Positions 8,684 through 16,901 of a stretch of DNA of 64,000 nt are shown here, one piece after another. Position 1 is the first letter of the stretch; the number at the start of each line of letters is the position of its first letter. Source of the DNA: Chitinophaga qingshengii (GTDB lineage: Bacteria; Bacteroidota; Bacteroidia; Chitinophagales; Chitinophagaceae); the NCBI RefSeq assembly GCF_014529935.1, contig NZ_JACVFC010000002.1:930001-994000 (forward strand), read 5' to 3'. Both the position numbers and the translations under genes were made by a program. The notes below the pieces were generated by a model. It searched no databases. It had not been told where the DNA came from and worked only from the letters and a program-made list of their open reading frames with translations.

Positions 8684-9943
8684 CTAAACGAGATAACCAA
8701 AGAGGTTATCATCTTTATTCAGTTCGGTGAACTGAAAATTATATTTCCGGAAATTGGCGATGAGGGTATCGTAATCCTCTCTGCACTTGAGTTCTATGCC
8801 TACCAGTGCTGGGCCTGTTTCCTTATTGTGTTTCTGAATAAATTCAAAGCGGGTGATATCGTCGTTGGGTCCGAGAATATGATTCAGGAATTCTCTGAGT
8901 GCGCCGGGGCGTTGTGCAAAACGAACGATAAAGTAATGTTTCAGTCCTTCGTACAGGAGTGAACGTTCCTTTATCTCCTGCATACGGTCGATGTCGTTGT
9001 TGCTGCCACTGATCACACAAACCACCTTTTTCCCTTTGATTTCTTCCGCATAATCCTGCAAGGCAGTAATAGAGAGCGCGCCGGCGGGTTCCACCACAAT
9101 GGCGTCTTCATTATACAGTTTGAGGATGGTAGAGCATACCATGCCTTCCGGCACGAGGTGCATTTCGTTGATCACTTCCCGGCAGATATCATAATTGAGG
9201 GTTCCTACTCTTTTTACCGCAGCGCCATCCACAAAACGTTCAATTTCATCGAGGGTTACCGGGCCGCCATTTTCAAAAGCGCGGAGCATAGAGGGAGCGC
9301 CTTCCGGTTCTACGCCGATGATGCGGGTTTTAGGGCTATAGGTCCTGAAGTAGGTACCTACGCCGGCAGCGAGGCCGCCACCGCCTACGGGTACGAACAG
9401 GTAGTCGATATTGGATTGGTCTTCCAGGATTTCCACGGCTACCGTTCCCTGGCCTTCAATAATTTTAGCGTTATCGAAGGGAGGAATGAAGGTCATGCCA
9501 TTGGCAGCAGTGAAGGCCTGGGCTTCAGCGGAGCAATCATCGAAAGTATCGCCGATGAGGCGTATTTCGATATTATCGCCGCCAAACATATTTACCTGAT
9601 TTACTTTTTGCTTTGGTGTGATGATCGGCATGAAAACCACGCCTTTGATGTTCATAGCTTTACAGGCGTAGGCGAAGCCTTGTGCGTGGTTACCGGCACT
9701 GGCGCAGGTAACGCCTTTCGCCAGCAGTTCGGCAGGCAGGCTGCTGATCAGGTTGTAGGCTCCGCGGAGTTTATAGGAGCGTACAATCTGCATATCCTCT
9801 CTTTTCAGATATACATCACAGTTATAGCGACGGGAGAGCGTAGCGCTATAAGTCAACGGCGTGCGGTTCACCACAGGCTTCAATTTCACCGAAGCATCGA
9901 GGATATTGAGCGGGCTAACGCCAGATATTAAGTTAGAGGACAT
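8684..9943 (-). CDS. ilvA: threonine ammonia-lyase (threonine dehydratase)
   Basis: Converts threonine to 2-oxobutanoate and ammonia, the committed step to isoleucine. 419 residues: a PLP catalytic domain followed by one ACT-like regulatory domain (from about residue 335, YFIVRFAQRPGALREFLNHIL). The PLP lysine lies in VRSYKLRGAYNL (about residue 60), and the glycine-rich phosphate loop is VPVGGGGLAAG. The single regulatory domain and 419-residue length match the shorter biosynthetic form. It is the last gene of the ilv operon, separated from ilvC by 130 bp that carry a long inverted repeat. Feedback control by isoleucine is expected for the family. Confidence 0.93.
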   Translation of the reverse strand: MSSNLISGVSPLNILDASVKLKPVVNRTPLTYSATLSRRYNCDVYLKREDMQIVRSYKLRGAYNLISSLPAELLAKGVTCASAGNHAQGFAYACKAMNIKGVVFMPIITPKQKVNQVNMFGGDNIEIRLIGDTFDDCSAEAQAFTAANGMTFIPPFDNAKIIEGQGTVAVEILEDQSNIDYLFVPVGGGGLAAGVGTYFRTYSPKTRIIGVEPEGAPSMLRAFENGGPVTLDEIERFVDGAAVKRVGTLNYDICREVINEMHLVPEGMVCSTILKLYNEDAIVVEPAGALSITALQDYAEEIKGKKVVCVISGSNNDIDRMQEIKERSLLYEGLKHYFIVRFAQRPGALREFLNHILGPNDDITRFEFIQKHNKETGPALVGIELKCREDYDTLIANFRKYNFQFTELNKDDNLFGYLV

Positions 9944-9959
9944 ATCAAAAATATTTGGA

Positions 9960-10071
9960 GATTTTTTGATTTTCGATTTTTTGATTTTGTGGTTTGATGA
10001 AACAGATTTTTATTTTTCTGGTCAATCATCACACAAAATCAAAAAATCAAAAAATCGAAAATCAAAAAATC
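9960..10071. repeat. inverted pair of 8/7-nt periodic A/T arrays between ilvC and ilvA
   Basis: Left arm (9960-9991) is built of GATTTTTT/GATTTTC units. Right arm (10032-10071) is its reverse complement plus one extra AAAAAATC unit. The arms can form a 32-bp stem around a 40-nt loop in the ilvC-ilvA intercistronic RNA. The right arm abuts the ilvC stop codon (10074). Confidence 0.9.
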
Positions 10072-10073
10072 AA

Positions 10074-11117
10074 TTAAGCGTTGGGTCTGAGCTTACGCAC
10101 AGCAGCACCTGCTTGCCACATTTCGCTTTCGCGCAGTTCTTTCAGTTCTTCGTTCAGTTTCTCGCGGTAGTCCGGAGTGCTGTTGGAAGCGATAGAACGG
10201 GCAGCTTCTTTACCGGCAGCTACGCTGGCGTACAGTTCGTCGAATACCGGCTGGGTAGCGTCTTTAAATTTCTTCCACCAGTCGAGCGCACCACGTTGAG
10301 CGGTAGTAGAGCAGTTAGCGTACATCCAGTCCATACCGTTTTCAGCAACGAGTGGCATCAGGGACTGCGTCAGTTCCTCTACGGTTTCGTTGAATGCTTC
10401 AGACGGAGAGTGACCGTTTCTGCGCAGTGTTTCGTATTGAGCAGCGAAGATACCCTGGATACAACCCATCAGGGAACCGCGTTCACCGGTGAGGTCGGAG
10501 AATACTTCTTTTTTGAAGTCTGTTTCAAACAGGTAACCGGAACCCACGCCGATACCCAGTGCTACAACGCGTTCTTTAGCGCGGCCGGTAGCGTCCTGGA
10601 AGATAGCGAAGCTGGAGTTCAGGCCCTGACCAGCCAGGAACAGGCGGCGCAGAGAAGTACCCGAGCCTTTGGGTGCTACCAGGATTACGTCTACGTCAGC
10701 AGGAGGAATGATACCGGTTTGTTCTTTATAGGTAATACCAAATCCATGGGAGAAGTACAGTGCTTTACCAGGAGTCAGGTGTTGTTTCAGGGTAGGCCAC
10801 AGGGTGATCTGACCTGCATCAGATAACAGGAACTGGATAATAGTACCTTTAGCAGCAGCTTCTTCGATATCGAATAAAGTTTCGCCGGGAACCCAGCCAT
10901 CAGCTACCGCTTTATCCCAGGTTTTGGAATTTTTACGCTGACCAACGATAACGTTGAAGCCGTTATCTTTCAGGTTCAGTGCCTGGCCGGGGCCTTGTAC
11001 ACCATAGCCGATAACAGCGATGACTTCATTTTTCAGGACTTCCCTTGCTTTTTCCATTGGGAATTCTTCCCTGGTTACTACTTCTTCGAGTACACCTCCA
11101 AAATTGATGGTTGCCAT
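10074..11117 (-). CDS. ilvC: ketol-acid reductoisomerase
   Basis: Isomerises and reduces 2-acetolactate and 2-aceto-2-hydroxybutanoate with NADPH and magnesium, giving the dihydroxy acids of valine and isoleucine synthesis. 347 residues, class I length. The Rossmann motif is IAVIGYGVQGPGQALNL (about residues 33-49), the NADP-phosphate loop is GQRKNSKTWDKA, and the catalytic domain includes the metal-binding DLTGERGSLMG and NETVEELTQ segments. GYGVQGPGQ, in place of the more common GYGSQGHAQ, is in my recollection typical of Bacteroidota enzymes. It lies between ilvN (99-bp gap) and ilvA. Confidence 0.95.
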   Translation of the reverse strand: MATINFGGVLEEVVTREEFPMEKAREVLKNEVIAVIGYGVQGPGQALNLKDNGFNVIVGQRKNSKTWDKAVADGWVPGETLFDIEEAAAKGTIIQFLLSDAGQITLWPTLKQHLTPGKALYFSHGFGITYKEQTGIIPPADVDVILVAPKGSGTSLRRLFLAGQGLNSSFAIFQDATGRAKERVVALGIGVGSGYLFETDFKKEVFSDLTGERGSLMGCIQGIFAAQYETLRRNGHSPSEAFNETVEELTQSLMPLVAENGMDWMYANCSTTAQRGALDWWKKFKDATQPVFDELYASVAAGKEAARSIASNSTPDYREKLNEELKELRESEMWQAGAAVRKLRPNA

Positions 11118-11123
11118 GTTTTG

Positions 11124-11172
11124 TTTTTTTAGCTTTTAGCTACTAGCCATTAGCTATTAGCTGTAAATTGTA
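11124..11172. repeat. 7-nt periodic array upstream of ilvC
   Basis: Consecutive 7-mers TTTTAGC, TTTTAGC, TACTAGC, CATTAGC, TATTAGC follow a strict 7-nt period in the ilvN-ilvC gap, a few bases upstream of the ilvC start codon. Single-sided, with no inverted partner nearby. Confidence 0.85.
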
Positions 11173-11216
11173 AGTGAATGAATAAAGGCTTGTTTATAGG
11201 TTGCAGTGCGCGGGGC

Positions 11217-11747
11217 TTATGCTTCCGATGATGACTGCAATTCTTTCAGGTGGTCATGGAAACGGCGGCTCCATTTGATGATAGCCACCCTGCCGCTTTT
11301 CGAATATTCTATCAGACCATAGGGCTCCAGTTTTTTGATAAAGTCTGTCAGCTCCTGCTGGTGACCGGTTTTTTCGATCACGAAATAGTCTGCCGTGATG
11401 GTCAGGATACGTGCCTGATTTTCACGGATCAGGCGTTCGATATCGCCGGTATCCAGTGATTTGGTAGAAATCTTATACAATGCCAGTTCCTGGTACACCA
11501 CTTCCTCTTCCTCGTGTACAAAGGCACGGTGAATTTCAATCAGTCTTTCGATCTGACCAACCACCTTATCCAGTTTTTCACGTGTAGACATCACCGTTAT
11601 AATGAACTTATACACGCCAGGGATCTCTGTTTCAGCAGTAGTGAGACTGGTGATATTGATCCCTCTGCGGGTAAAGATAATGGTGATACGGTTGGTAATA
11701 CCTATACGGTCTTCCGTATAAACCGTAACTGTATATTCTTTTTGCAT
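11217..11747 (-). CDS. ilvN: acetolactate synthase regulatory (small) subunit
   Basis: Regulatory partner of IlvB that activates the enzyme and confers valine feedback. 176 residues. The N-terminal ACT domain begins YTVTVYTEDRIGITNRITIIFTRR with the ligand-site Gly (IGIT) and the second strand VYKFIITV; a second ACT-like domain follows (ARILTITADYFVIEKTGHQQELTDF). It follows ilvB after 107 bp that contain a GC-rich hairpin (11769-11806). The C-terminal segment is specific and lacks known catalytic residues, as expected. Confidence 0.92.
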   Translation of the reverse strand: MQKEYTVTVYTEDRIGITNRITIIFTRRGINITSLTTAETEIPGVYKFIITVMSTREKLDKVVGQIERLIEIHRAFVHEEEEVVYQELALYKISTKSLDTGDIERLIRENQARILTITADYFVIEKTGHQQELTDFIKKLEPYGLIEYSKSGRVAIIKWSRRFHDHLKELQSSSEA

Positions 11748-11768
11748 AAAAACAGCTTGGGCATCCTC

Positions 11769-11806
11769 CCTCTTTTTTCCGGCCTTTGGCCGGTCAAAAA
11801 GAGAGG
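11769..11806 (-). other. intercistronic hairpin between ilvB and ilvN
   Basis: CCGGCC TTT GGCCGG core flanked by a T-rich left and an A-rich right arm that also pair (CTCTTTTTT with AAAAAGAGAG, slightly out of register). It could act as a stabilising or partial-termination stem within the operon. No decisive U run follows the GC core. Confidence 0.5.
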
Positions 11807-11854
11807 CATTTCTTGTAAAAAATTTATTTACTTGTCTGTTATAATCGGGTGGTG

Positions 11855-13579
11855 TTATTCCAGTCTGATAGTGGTAACAGGAGTACCGGCAGGAATCATC
11901 GGGAACACGTTGTCTTCTTTTTCCACCACTACTTCCAGCAGATAGGCGCCGTCGGTAGCGAGCATTTCATCAATAGCAGCGGAAATATCTTCTCTGGCGG
12001 TCACTTTTTTGCCCGGGATAAAAAATCCTTTGGCGATCTGCACAAAGTCGGGGTTCACCATTTCGGTGGAAGAATAACGTTTATCGAAGAACAGCTGCTG
12101 CCACTGGCGTACCATGCCGAGGAAGTTGTTGTTCAGGATCACGATTTTCACCCCTATTTTAGATTGATAAATGGTGCCCAGTTCCTGGAGAGTCATCTGG
12201 AAGCAGCCATCACCGATAACAGCCACGACTTCTTTTTCCGGAGTGCCCATTTTAGCCCCCATTGCGGCTGGCAGGGAGAAGCCCATAGTGCCCATGCCAC
12301 CGGAGGTAATGTTGGTATTTGGATTTTTGAAGCGGTAGTAACGGGAAGCGACCATCTGGTGCTGTCCCACATCCGTCACCAATACTGCTTCACCTTTTGT
12401 TTTTTCAGAGATCAGGCGTACTACTTCCGCCATTTTCAGTTCGCCCGCTTCGGGATATAGTTCACGATGCTGAACTTTATCGTATTCCTTTTTATCGGCA
12501 GCCCTGAACTCAGCCAGCCATTCCTCATGTTTAGCCGGCTGTACTTCTTTCAGCAACGCCTGCAGCGCGGTTTTGGCGTCCGCATGCAGCGCTACGTCGG
12601 CTTTGATGATTTTATTGATTTCGGCCGCATCGATTTCGATGTGGATTACTTTGGCATTGGCTACATAGGTGCTCACGTCACCGGTTACACGGTCATCGAA
12701 ACGCATACCTACCGCGATCACCGTATCACATTCACCGGTGAGGATATTGGGCGCATAGTTACCGTGCATGCCCAACATACCTACATACAGCGGATGATCT
12801 ACCGGAACGGCAGACAAACCGAGCAGTGTGGAAGCCATGGGTATCTGTGCTTTTTCCGCCAGTGCTATCAGTTCTTTTTCAGCACCGGACAATAGTACGC
12901 CGTGACCTACCAGCAGATAGGGTTTCTTCGCCGAGTTGATCAGCGCAGCAGCTTCTTTCACCGCGTCCAGCCTTAATTCCGGTACCGGTTGATAACTACG
13001 TATATGCGTGCACGGTACATACTCATATTCACATTCGCCCACCTGTGCATTTTTGGTGATATCCACCAGCACCGGTCCCGGGCGGCCGCTACGGGCGATA
13101 TAAAAAGCTTTGGCGATAGCGCCGGGAATATCTTCCTGGCGGGTCACCTGTATATTCCATTTAGTGATAGGCATGGTGATACCGATCACGTCTGTTTCCT
13201 GGAAAGCGTCTGTACCGAGCAGGGAAGCAGCCACCTGACCGGTGATGCATACCATGGGCGTACTGTCCATATAAGCGTCTGCAAGCCCGGTGACCAGGTT
13301 GGTAGCGCCCGGACCGGAGGTAGCGAAAGCTACGCCCACTTTACCGGAGCTACGGGCATAACCCTGGGCTGCATGTGTAGCACCCTGTTCATGCCTTACC
13401 AGTATATGATGTACCTGGTCCTGGAAATCATACAGGGCATCATAGATAGGCATGATGGCCCCGCCGGGGTAACCGAAGATTGTGTCCACCCCTTCAGCGA
13501 TGAGGGAACGGATTACGGCTTCAGAACCGGAGATGACAGGCTTTGCAGACAACCGCTTGTCAGCTTTCTCAGCTTTCAT
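11855..13579 (-). CDS. ilvB: acetolactate synthase catalytic (large) subunit
   Basis: Thiamine-diphosphate enzyme joining two pyruvates, or pyruvate and 2-oxobutanoate. The catalytic Glu lies in VRHEQGATHAAQGYARS. The ThDP motif is GDGCFQMTLQELGT with the distal Asn in ILNNNFLGMVRQWQ. I place the start at 13579 (MKAEKADKRL), where an AGAAGG element sits 11 bp upstream and the overlap with ilvD is only 11 bp; the frame is also open from ATGs at 13603 and 13639, which would overlap ilvD by 35 or 71 bp. About 574 residues, the usual length. Works with the IlvN subunit encoded next. Confidence 0.93.
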   Translation of the reverse strand: MKAEKADKRLSAKPVISGSEAVIRSLIAEGVDTIFGYPGGAIMPIYDALYDFQDQVHHILVRHEQGATHAAQGYARSSGKVGVAFATSGPGATNLVTGLADAYMDSTPMVCITGQVAASLLGTDAFQETDVIGITMPITKWNIQVTRQEDIPGAIAKAFYIARSGRPGPVLVDITKNAQVGECEYEYVPCTHIRSYQPVPELRLDAVKEAAALINSAKKPYLLVGHGVLLSGAEKELIALAEKAQIPMASTLLGLSAVPVDHPLYVGMLGMHGNYAPNILTGECDTVIAVGMRFDDRVTGDVSTYVANAKVIHIEIDAAEINKIIKADVALHADAKTALQALLKEVQPAKHEEWLAEFRAADKKEYDKVQHRELYPEAGELKMAEVVRLISEKTKGEAVLVTDVGQHQMVASRYYRFKNPNTNITSGGMGTMGFSLPAAMGAKMGTPEKEVVAVIGDGCFQMTLQELGTIYQSKIGVKIVILNNNFLGMVRQWQQLFFDKRYSSTEMVNPDFVQIAKGFFIPGKKVTAREDISAAIDEMLATDGAYLLEVVVEKEDNVFPMIPAGTPVTTIRLE

Positions 13580-15248
13580 CGGTAACACATCCTTCTGTTG
13601 CATTTTTAACAAGTTTTGCGTACTTAAATAAGATTCCATTGGATACCTTCAATGCCGGAGCGGTCCACCGGGCCCTGCGGGCAGCCAGTTCTTCGTCGCT
13701 CACTTTCATATTGATCGTATTGTTCACTGCGTCTATTTCAATGATGTCGCCATCTTCTACCAGCGCGATGTTTCCACCTTCAAAAGCTTCCGGAGTGATA
13801 TGTCCTACCACGAAGCCATGTGTACCGCCGGAGAAACGGCCATCCGTGATCAGCGCCACGCTTTTGCCGAGACCCACGCCCATGATGGCACTGGTGGGTT
13901 TCAGCATTTCAGGCATACCCGGCGCGCCTTTCGGGCCTACCTGGCGGATGACGACTACATCCCCCTCTTTTACTCTGCCGGATGTAATACCAGCGATGAG
14001 TTCAAATTCACCATCAAATACACGGGCAGGACCGGTGAATTGTTCGCCTTCCTTACCAGTGATTTTGGCGACGGAGCCTTTTTCAGCGAGGTTGCCGTAT
14101 AATATCTGGATGTGGCCGTTGGCTTTCAGCGGCTTCTCCACGGGAACGATAATATCTTGTTGGCCGAAATCGATATCCGGAACGCTTTCCAGGTTTTCGG
14201 CGAGGGTTTTGCCGGTCACGGTGAGACAATGACCATGCAGGAGACCTTGTTTCAGCAGGTATTTCATCACCAGGGGCACACCACCGATGTTGTGGAGGTC
14301 TTCCATGAGATATTTACCGCTGGGTTTCAGGTCTGCGATGAGCGGGGTTTTGTTACTGGACTGCTGGAAGTGTTCCAGTGTCAGCGGCACGCCCACAGAT
14401 TTCGCGATCGCGATAAAGTGCAGTACTGCGTTGGTGCTGCCACCCAGGGCCATGATCACGGTGAGGGCATTTTCAAAAGCCTCTTTGGTCATGATGTCTC
14501 TGGGTTTGATATCTTTTTCCAGGAGCAGGCGGATGTATTTGCCTACGTTGGCACATTCTTCCTTTTTTTCCTTGCTCAGGGCGGGGCTGGATGAGCTATA
14601 AGGCAGGCTCATACCGAGTGCTTCGATCGCAGAAGACATGGTATTGGCCGTGTACATACCGCCGCAGGCGCCGGCGCCGGGGCAGGAGTTTTGTACGATG
14701 CCTTTAAAGTCGCCTTCATCGAGTTTACCGGCCATTTTCTGACCCAGTGCTTCGAAGGCGGAGATGATGTTGAGGTCCTGGCCTTTGTATTTACCAGGAG
14801 CGATAGTACCGCCGTATACCATGATAGACGGGCGATTGAGGCGGCCCATCGCCATCAGGGAGCCGGGCATATTTTTATCGCAGCCGGGCACGGTGATGAG
14901 TGCATCGTAGTATTGAGCACCACAAACAGTTTCAATGGAATCAGCAATCAGGTCACGGCTTACCAGGGAGTAGCGCATACCGGGCGTACCATTGCTCATA
15001 CCGTCGCTGACGCCGATGGTGTGGAAAGTGAGGCCGACCAGGTTATGAGCCCAGACGCTTTTTTTCACATCCTGTGCGAGGTCATTGAGGTGCATATTAC
15101 AGGTGTTGCCGTCATAGCCCATGGAGGCGATGCCCACCTGTGCTTTTTTCAGGTCTTCTTCTGTGAGGCCGATACCGTAGAGCTGTGCCTGCGCAGCGGG
15201 CTGCGTAGGGTCCTGTGTAATCGTTTTGCTATATTTATTTAATTCCAT
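13569..15248 (-). CDS. ilvD: dihydroxy-acid dehydratase
   Basis: Iron-sulfur enzyme that dehydrates the dihydroxy acids to 2-oxoisovalerate and 3-methyl-2-oxopentanoate. 559 residues, the usual length. Cluster-ligand cysteines are visible in VPGCDKNMPGSLMAMGRL and NSCPGAGACGGMYTANTM, with a further family Cys in MHLNDLAQ-flanking GNTCNMH. The substrate-site loop GRFSGGTHGFVVGH is near the C-terminus. It overlaps ilvB at its 3' end and follows ilvE after a 253-bp gap with a perfect 14-bp hairpin. Confidence 0.95.
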   Translation of the reverse strand: MELNKYSKTITQDPTQPAAQAQLYGIGLTEEDLKKAQVGIASMGYDGNTCNMHLNDLAQDVKKSVWAHNLVGLTFHTIGVSDGMSNGTPGMRYSLVSRDLIADSIETVCGAQYYDALITVPGCDKNMPGSLMAMGRLNRPSIMVYGGTIAPGKYKGQDLNIISAFEALGQKMAGKLDEGDFKGIVQNSCPGAGACGGMYTANTMSSAIEALGMSLPYSSSSPALSKEKKEECANVGKYIRLLLEKDIKPRDIMTKEAFENALTVIMALGGSTNAVLHFIAIAKSVGVPLTLEHFQQSSNKTPLIADLKPSGKYLMEDLHNIGGVPLVMKYLLKQGLLHGHCLTVTGKTLAENLESVPDIDFGQQDIIVPVEKPLKANGHIQILYGNLAEKGSVAKITGKEGEQFTGPARVFDGEFELIAGITSGRVKEGDVVVIRQVGPKGAPGMPEMLKPTSAIMGVGLGKSVALITDGRFSGGTHGFVVGHITPEAFEGGNIALVEDGDIIEIDAVNNTINMKVSDEELAARRARWTAPALKVSNGILFKYAKLVKNATEGCVTDES

Positions 15249-15444
15249 TGCTGTTGATATTTCATGGATTACCAGCTGTTTATAGTAATCCTATTTTAAA
15301 AATCCTTCACAAAATACCCGGAGAGGCTGGCAAATTCAAACCAAATATTTCCGGCAAACCGGTCTTCAAATCTGCCCTGAGGCCTTTCAAACCCTTTGCT
15401 GTAGAGGATTTTCTATTTTTCGTTTTACAAGGTCCAAGGGACGC
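15249..15444. other. ilvE-ilvD intercistronic spacer
   Basis: About 200 bp with no reading frame worth calling and no recognisable promoter. Its far end carries the hairpin array listed separately. It may be a site of mRNA processing or partial termination. Confidence 0.5.
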
Positions 15445-15498
15445 TTTTAGTTTTTAGCTGTCAGCATTTAGCGCTGACAGCTAAAATACTAACAGCTA
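15445..15498. repeat. 7-nt periodic hairpin array directly after ilvE
   Basis: 7-mers such as TTTTAGT, TTTTAGC, TGTCAGC, ATTTAGC then their complements. The core is a perfect inverted repeat, 14-bp arms (15452-15465 and 15473-15486) with a 7-nt loop. It ends 3 bp from the ilvE stop codon at 15502, so it is a 3'-end element. Confidence 0.9.
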
Positions 15499-15501
15499 CG
15501 G

Positions 15502-16404
15502 CTATGCTAATTGTGCTTCGCGTTGAAAGGTTTTGTCCAGCACTTTTGCTTTATATGCCTGTTGCAATACTTTTCCGAGAGAAGAGGCCCATGGTTTGCC
15601 GAAGGGCTGTCCGTCGAGAGATTCGAGGCCTACCACTTCCGCAGCGGTACCGCAGAAGAAGGCTGCGTCGGCTTGTTTTAATTCAGCGATGGTGAACAGT
15701 TTTTCTTCGATGGGAATTTGCAGTTCGTGGCAAAGTTCGATAACGGTGGCGCGGGTGATACCGGGGAGAATGTTACCGGGAGGCGGGGTAAAAATGCGGC
15801 CATCTTTTTCAAAGAAGATGTTGGCTCCTGGTCCTTCTGCCACGTTACCATTCATATCCAGCAGCAGGGCTTCATCGTAGCCTTTTTGTTTTGCTTCCTG
15901 GGAGGCCAGTATCGAGTTTACGTAGAGGCCGGCCGATTTGGATTCTATCTGGAATGCTTTCGGGTTGGGGCGTTCGAAAGAGGAAGTCATGATGCGCAGG
16001 AGTTTTTCACCGAGGTAAGCTCCCCATTCCCAGGCGCAGATGAGGATATTGGATTGGCTGGCTGCTTTCAGTGTCATGTTTGGCGGACAGAACACCAGCG
16101 GGCGGATATATGCTTCCTGCATATTGTTCATCTCCAGCACTTTATAGGATGCTGCGATCAGCTCGTCGTTATTGAAATTGTAAGGGATGTGGATCAGTTC
16201 GCAGGAGCGCTTGAGGCGGTCGAAGTGTTCTTTTGCTTTGAAGATCTTCACTTCACCGCTGTCTGTTTTATAAGCGCGGATACCTTCGAATACGGCGTAG
16301 CCGTAGTGGAGCGATTGACCGAAGAGGTCTGTGGTGGCGGCTGTTGCTTTCAGATACTCACCGTCGAGATAGAGAAAAGTGTCGTTGTTGTAATAGCTAT
16401 ACAT
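15502..16404 (-). CDS. ilvE: branched-chain amino acid aminotransferase (class IV)
   Basis: PLP enzyme that transfers the amino group between glutamate and the branched 2-oxo acids, the last step to Val, Ile and Leu. 300 residues, fold class IV. The catalytic Lys is in ESKSAGLYVNSILASQEAK (about residue 152); the PLP-phosphate loop is EGPGANIFFEKDG and LPGITRATVIEL. It is the first structural gene of the operon, 34 bp after the attenuator terminator at 16439. Related D-amino acid or 4-amino-4-deoxychorismate enzymes are unlikely given the operon. Confidence 0.93.
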   Translation of the reverse strand: MYSYYNNDTFLYLDGEYLKATAATTDLFGQSLHYGYAVFEGIRAYKTDSGEVKIFKAKEHFDRLKRSCELIHIPYNFNNDELIAASYKVLEMNNMQEAYIRPLVFCPPNMTLKAASQSNILICAWEWGAYLGEKLLRIMTSSFERPNPKAFQIESKSAGLYVNSILASQEAKQKGYDEALLLDMNGNVAEGPGANIFFEKDGRIFTPPPGNILPGITRATVIELCHELQIPIEEKLFTIAELKQADAAFFCGTAAEVVGLESLDGQPFGKPWASSLGKVLQQAYKAKVLDKTFQREAQLA

Positions 16405-16438
16405 AAAATTGAATTATTAGCGTCAAAATGTTGTGGTC

Positions 16439-16471
16439 AAAAAAAAAGCCTTCCTCTTTGCGGAGGAAGGC
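16439..16471 (-). terminator. attenuator terminator of the ilv operon
   Basis: Perfect 9-bp stem GCCTTCCTC / GAGGAAGGC with a 6-nt loop, followed on the minus strand by nine consecutive T. It lies between the leader ORF and ilvE, so transcription reaches the structural genes only if this stem is prevented from forming. Confidence 0.93.
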
Positions 16472-16510
16472 GTTATATCAGTTTTGATTATGCACGTGTA
16501 CCTATCCTCC
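16448..16510 (-). promoter_or_regulatory. antiterminator pairing of the ilv attenuator
   Basis: The last leader codons and stop (GGAGGATAGG, 16510-16501) can pair with the 5' arm of the terminator (CCTTCCTCC): six continuous pairs (GGAGGA with TCCTCC) plus two more across a small internal loop. A ribosome that finishes the leader covers this segment and the terminator forms; a ribosome stalled at the Val/Ile run leaves it free to sequester the terminator arm. Pairing is read by eye and not computed. Confidence 0.8.
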
Positions 16511-16618
16511 ATAGTGGTGGCTAATAATGACAACGACGATAATCACGACCTTCGTGATAGCCCAGTTGAGCTGAGGTACGATGTGATTAAGTTTTATGTT
16601 GTCTTTATTTACCCACAT
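16502..16618 (-). CDS. ilvL: ilv operon leader peptide, 38 residues, Val/Ile-rich
   Basis: A short ATG frame (too short for ordinary gene callers) beginning MWVNKDNIKL and ending IISHHYGG with a TAG stop. Fourteen of 38 residues are Ile or Val, and nine are consecutive (VVIIVVVII, codons 24-32, 16549-16523). It starts about 20 bp after the expected transcription start and is followed by the antiterminator and terminator. The peptide itself is not expected to function; its translation measures charged tRNA-Val and tRNA-Ile. A small stem ATCACGA/TCGTGAT (16542-16558) spans the first control codons and fits the pause or protector hairpin. No strong Shine-Dalgarno is visible, which is usual for this phylum. 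Confidence 0.9.
   Translation of the reverse strand: MWVNKDNIKLNHIVPQLNWAITKVVIIVVVIISHHYGG
16542..16558 (-). promoter_or_regulatory. pause/protector hairpin within the ilv leader ORF
   Basis: Perfect 7-bp stem ATCACGA AGG TCGTGAT with a 3-nt loop, overlapping codons 21-26 of the leader peptide. In classical attenuators the equivalent stem pauses polymerase until a ribosome loads. Confidence 0.7.
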
Positions 16619-16646
16619 AGAGAGGTGATTGTTGTTTCTATCGATA

Positions 16647-16681
16647 CAAATGTATTCGTGAAAAAAATAAAAAACAACAAA
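16647..16681 (-). promoter_or_regulatory. Bacteroidota promoter of the ilv operon
   Basis: The -7 box TACATTTG (16654-16647) matches TAnnTTTG exactly. Upstream, TTTGTTG (from 16681) offers a -33 TTTG at 23 bp spacing or TTG at 20 bp. The predicted start near 16640 leaves about 20 nt before the leader ATG. Confidence 0.85.
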
Positions 16682-16840
16682 GGGCTCAATATTTCGTCAA
16701 AAATTAATCCCTTTATATGTTTTTGAAAATATTCAAAAAAAGAAGAGGAATATTGATCTATTTCTAACAAACCATGAAAACCGGTTATCAATTATCAACA
16801 ATCAGGTGAGGTCAAAAAGCGGGAGAAATGGGGCGGGCAT
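16682..16840. other. AT-rich spacer between the ilv promoter and the NahK-like gene
   Basis: About 160 bp of AT-rich sequence with no frame, hairpin or second promoter that I can support. Confidence 0.5.
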
Positions 16841-16868
16841 AAAAAAATCCCGGTGTATTACACCGGGA
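16841..16868 (-). terminator. intrinsic terminator of the sugar kinase transcript
   Basis: Stem TCCCGGTG / CACCGGGA with a 5-nt loop, followed on the minus strand by seven T. It lies 34 bp after the stop at 16902. Confidence 0.88.
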
Positions 16869-16901
16869 CTTTGGAAAGATTTCATTTAATTGTTCACTAG
16901 T

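Noticed and set aside
9960..10071. CRISPR-like repeats
   Set aside because: Short-period tracts without spacers or cas genes; the period and inverted arrangement differ from CRISPR.
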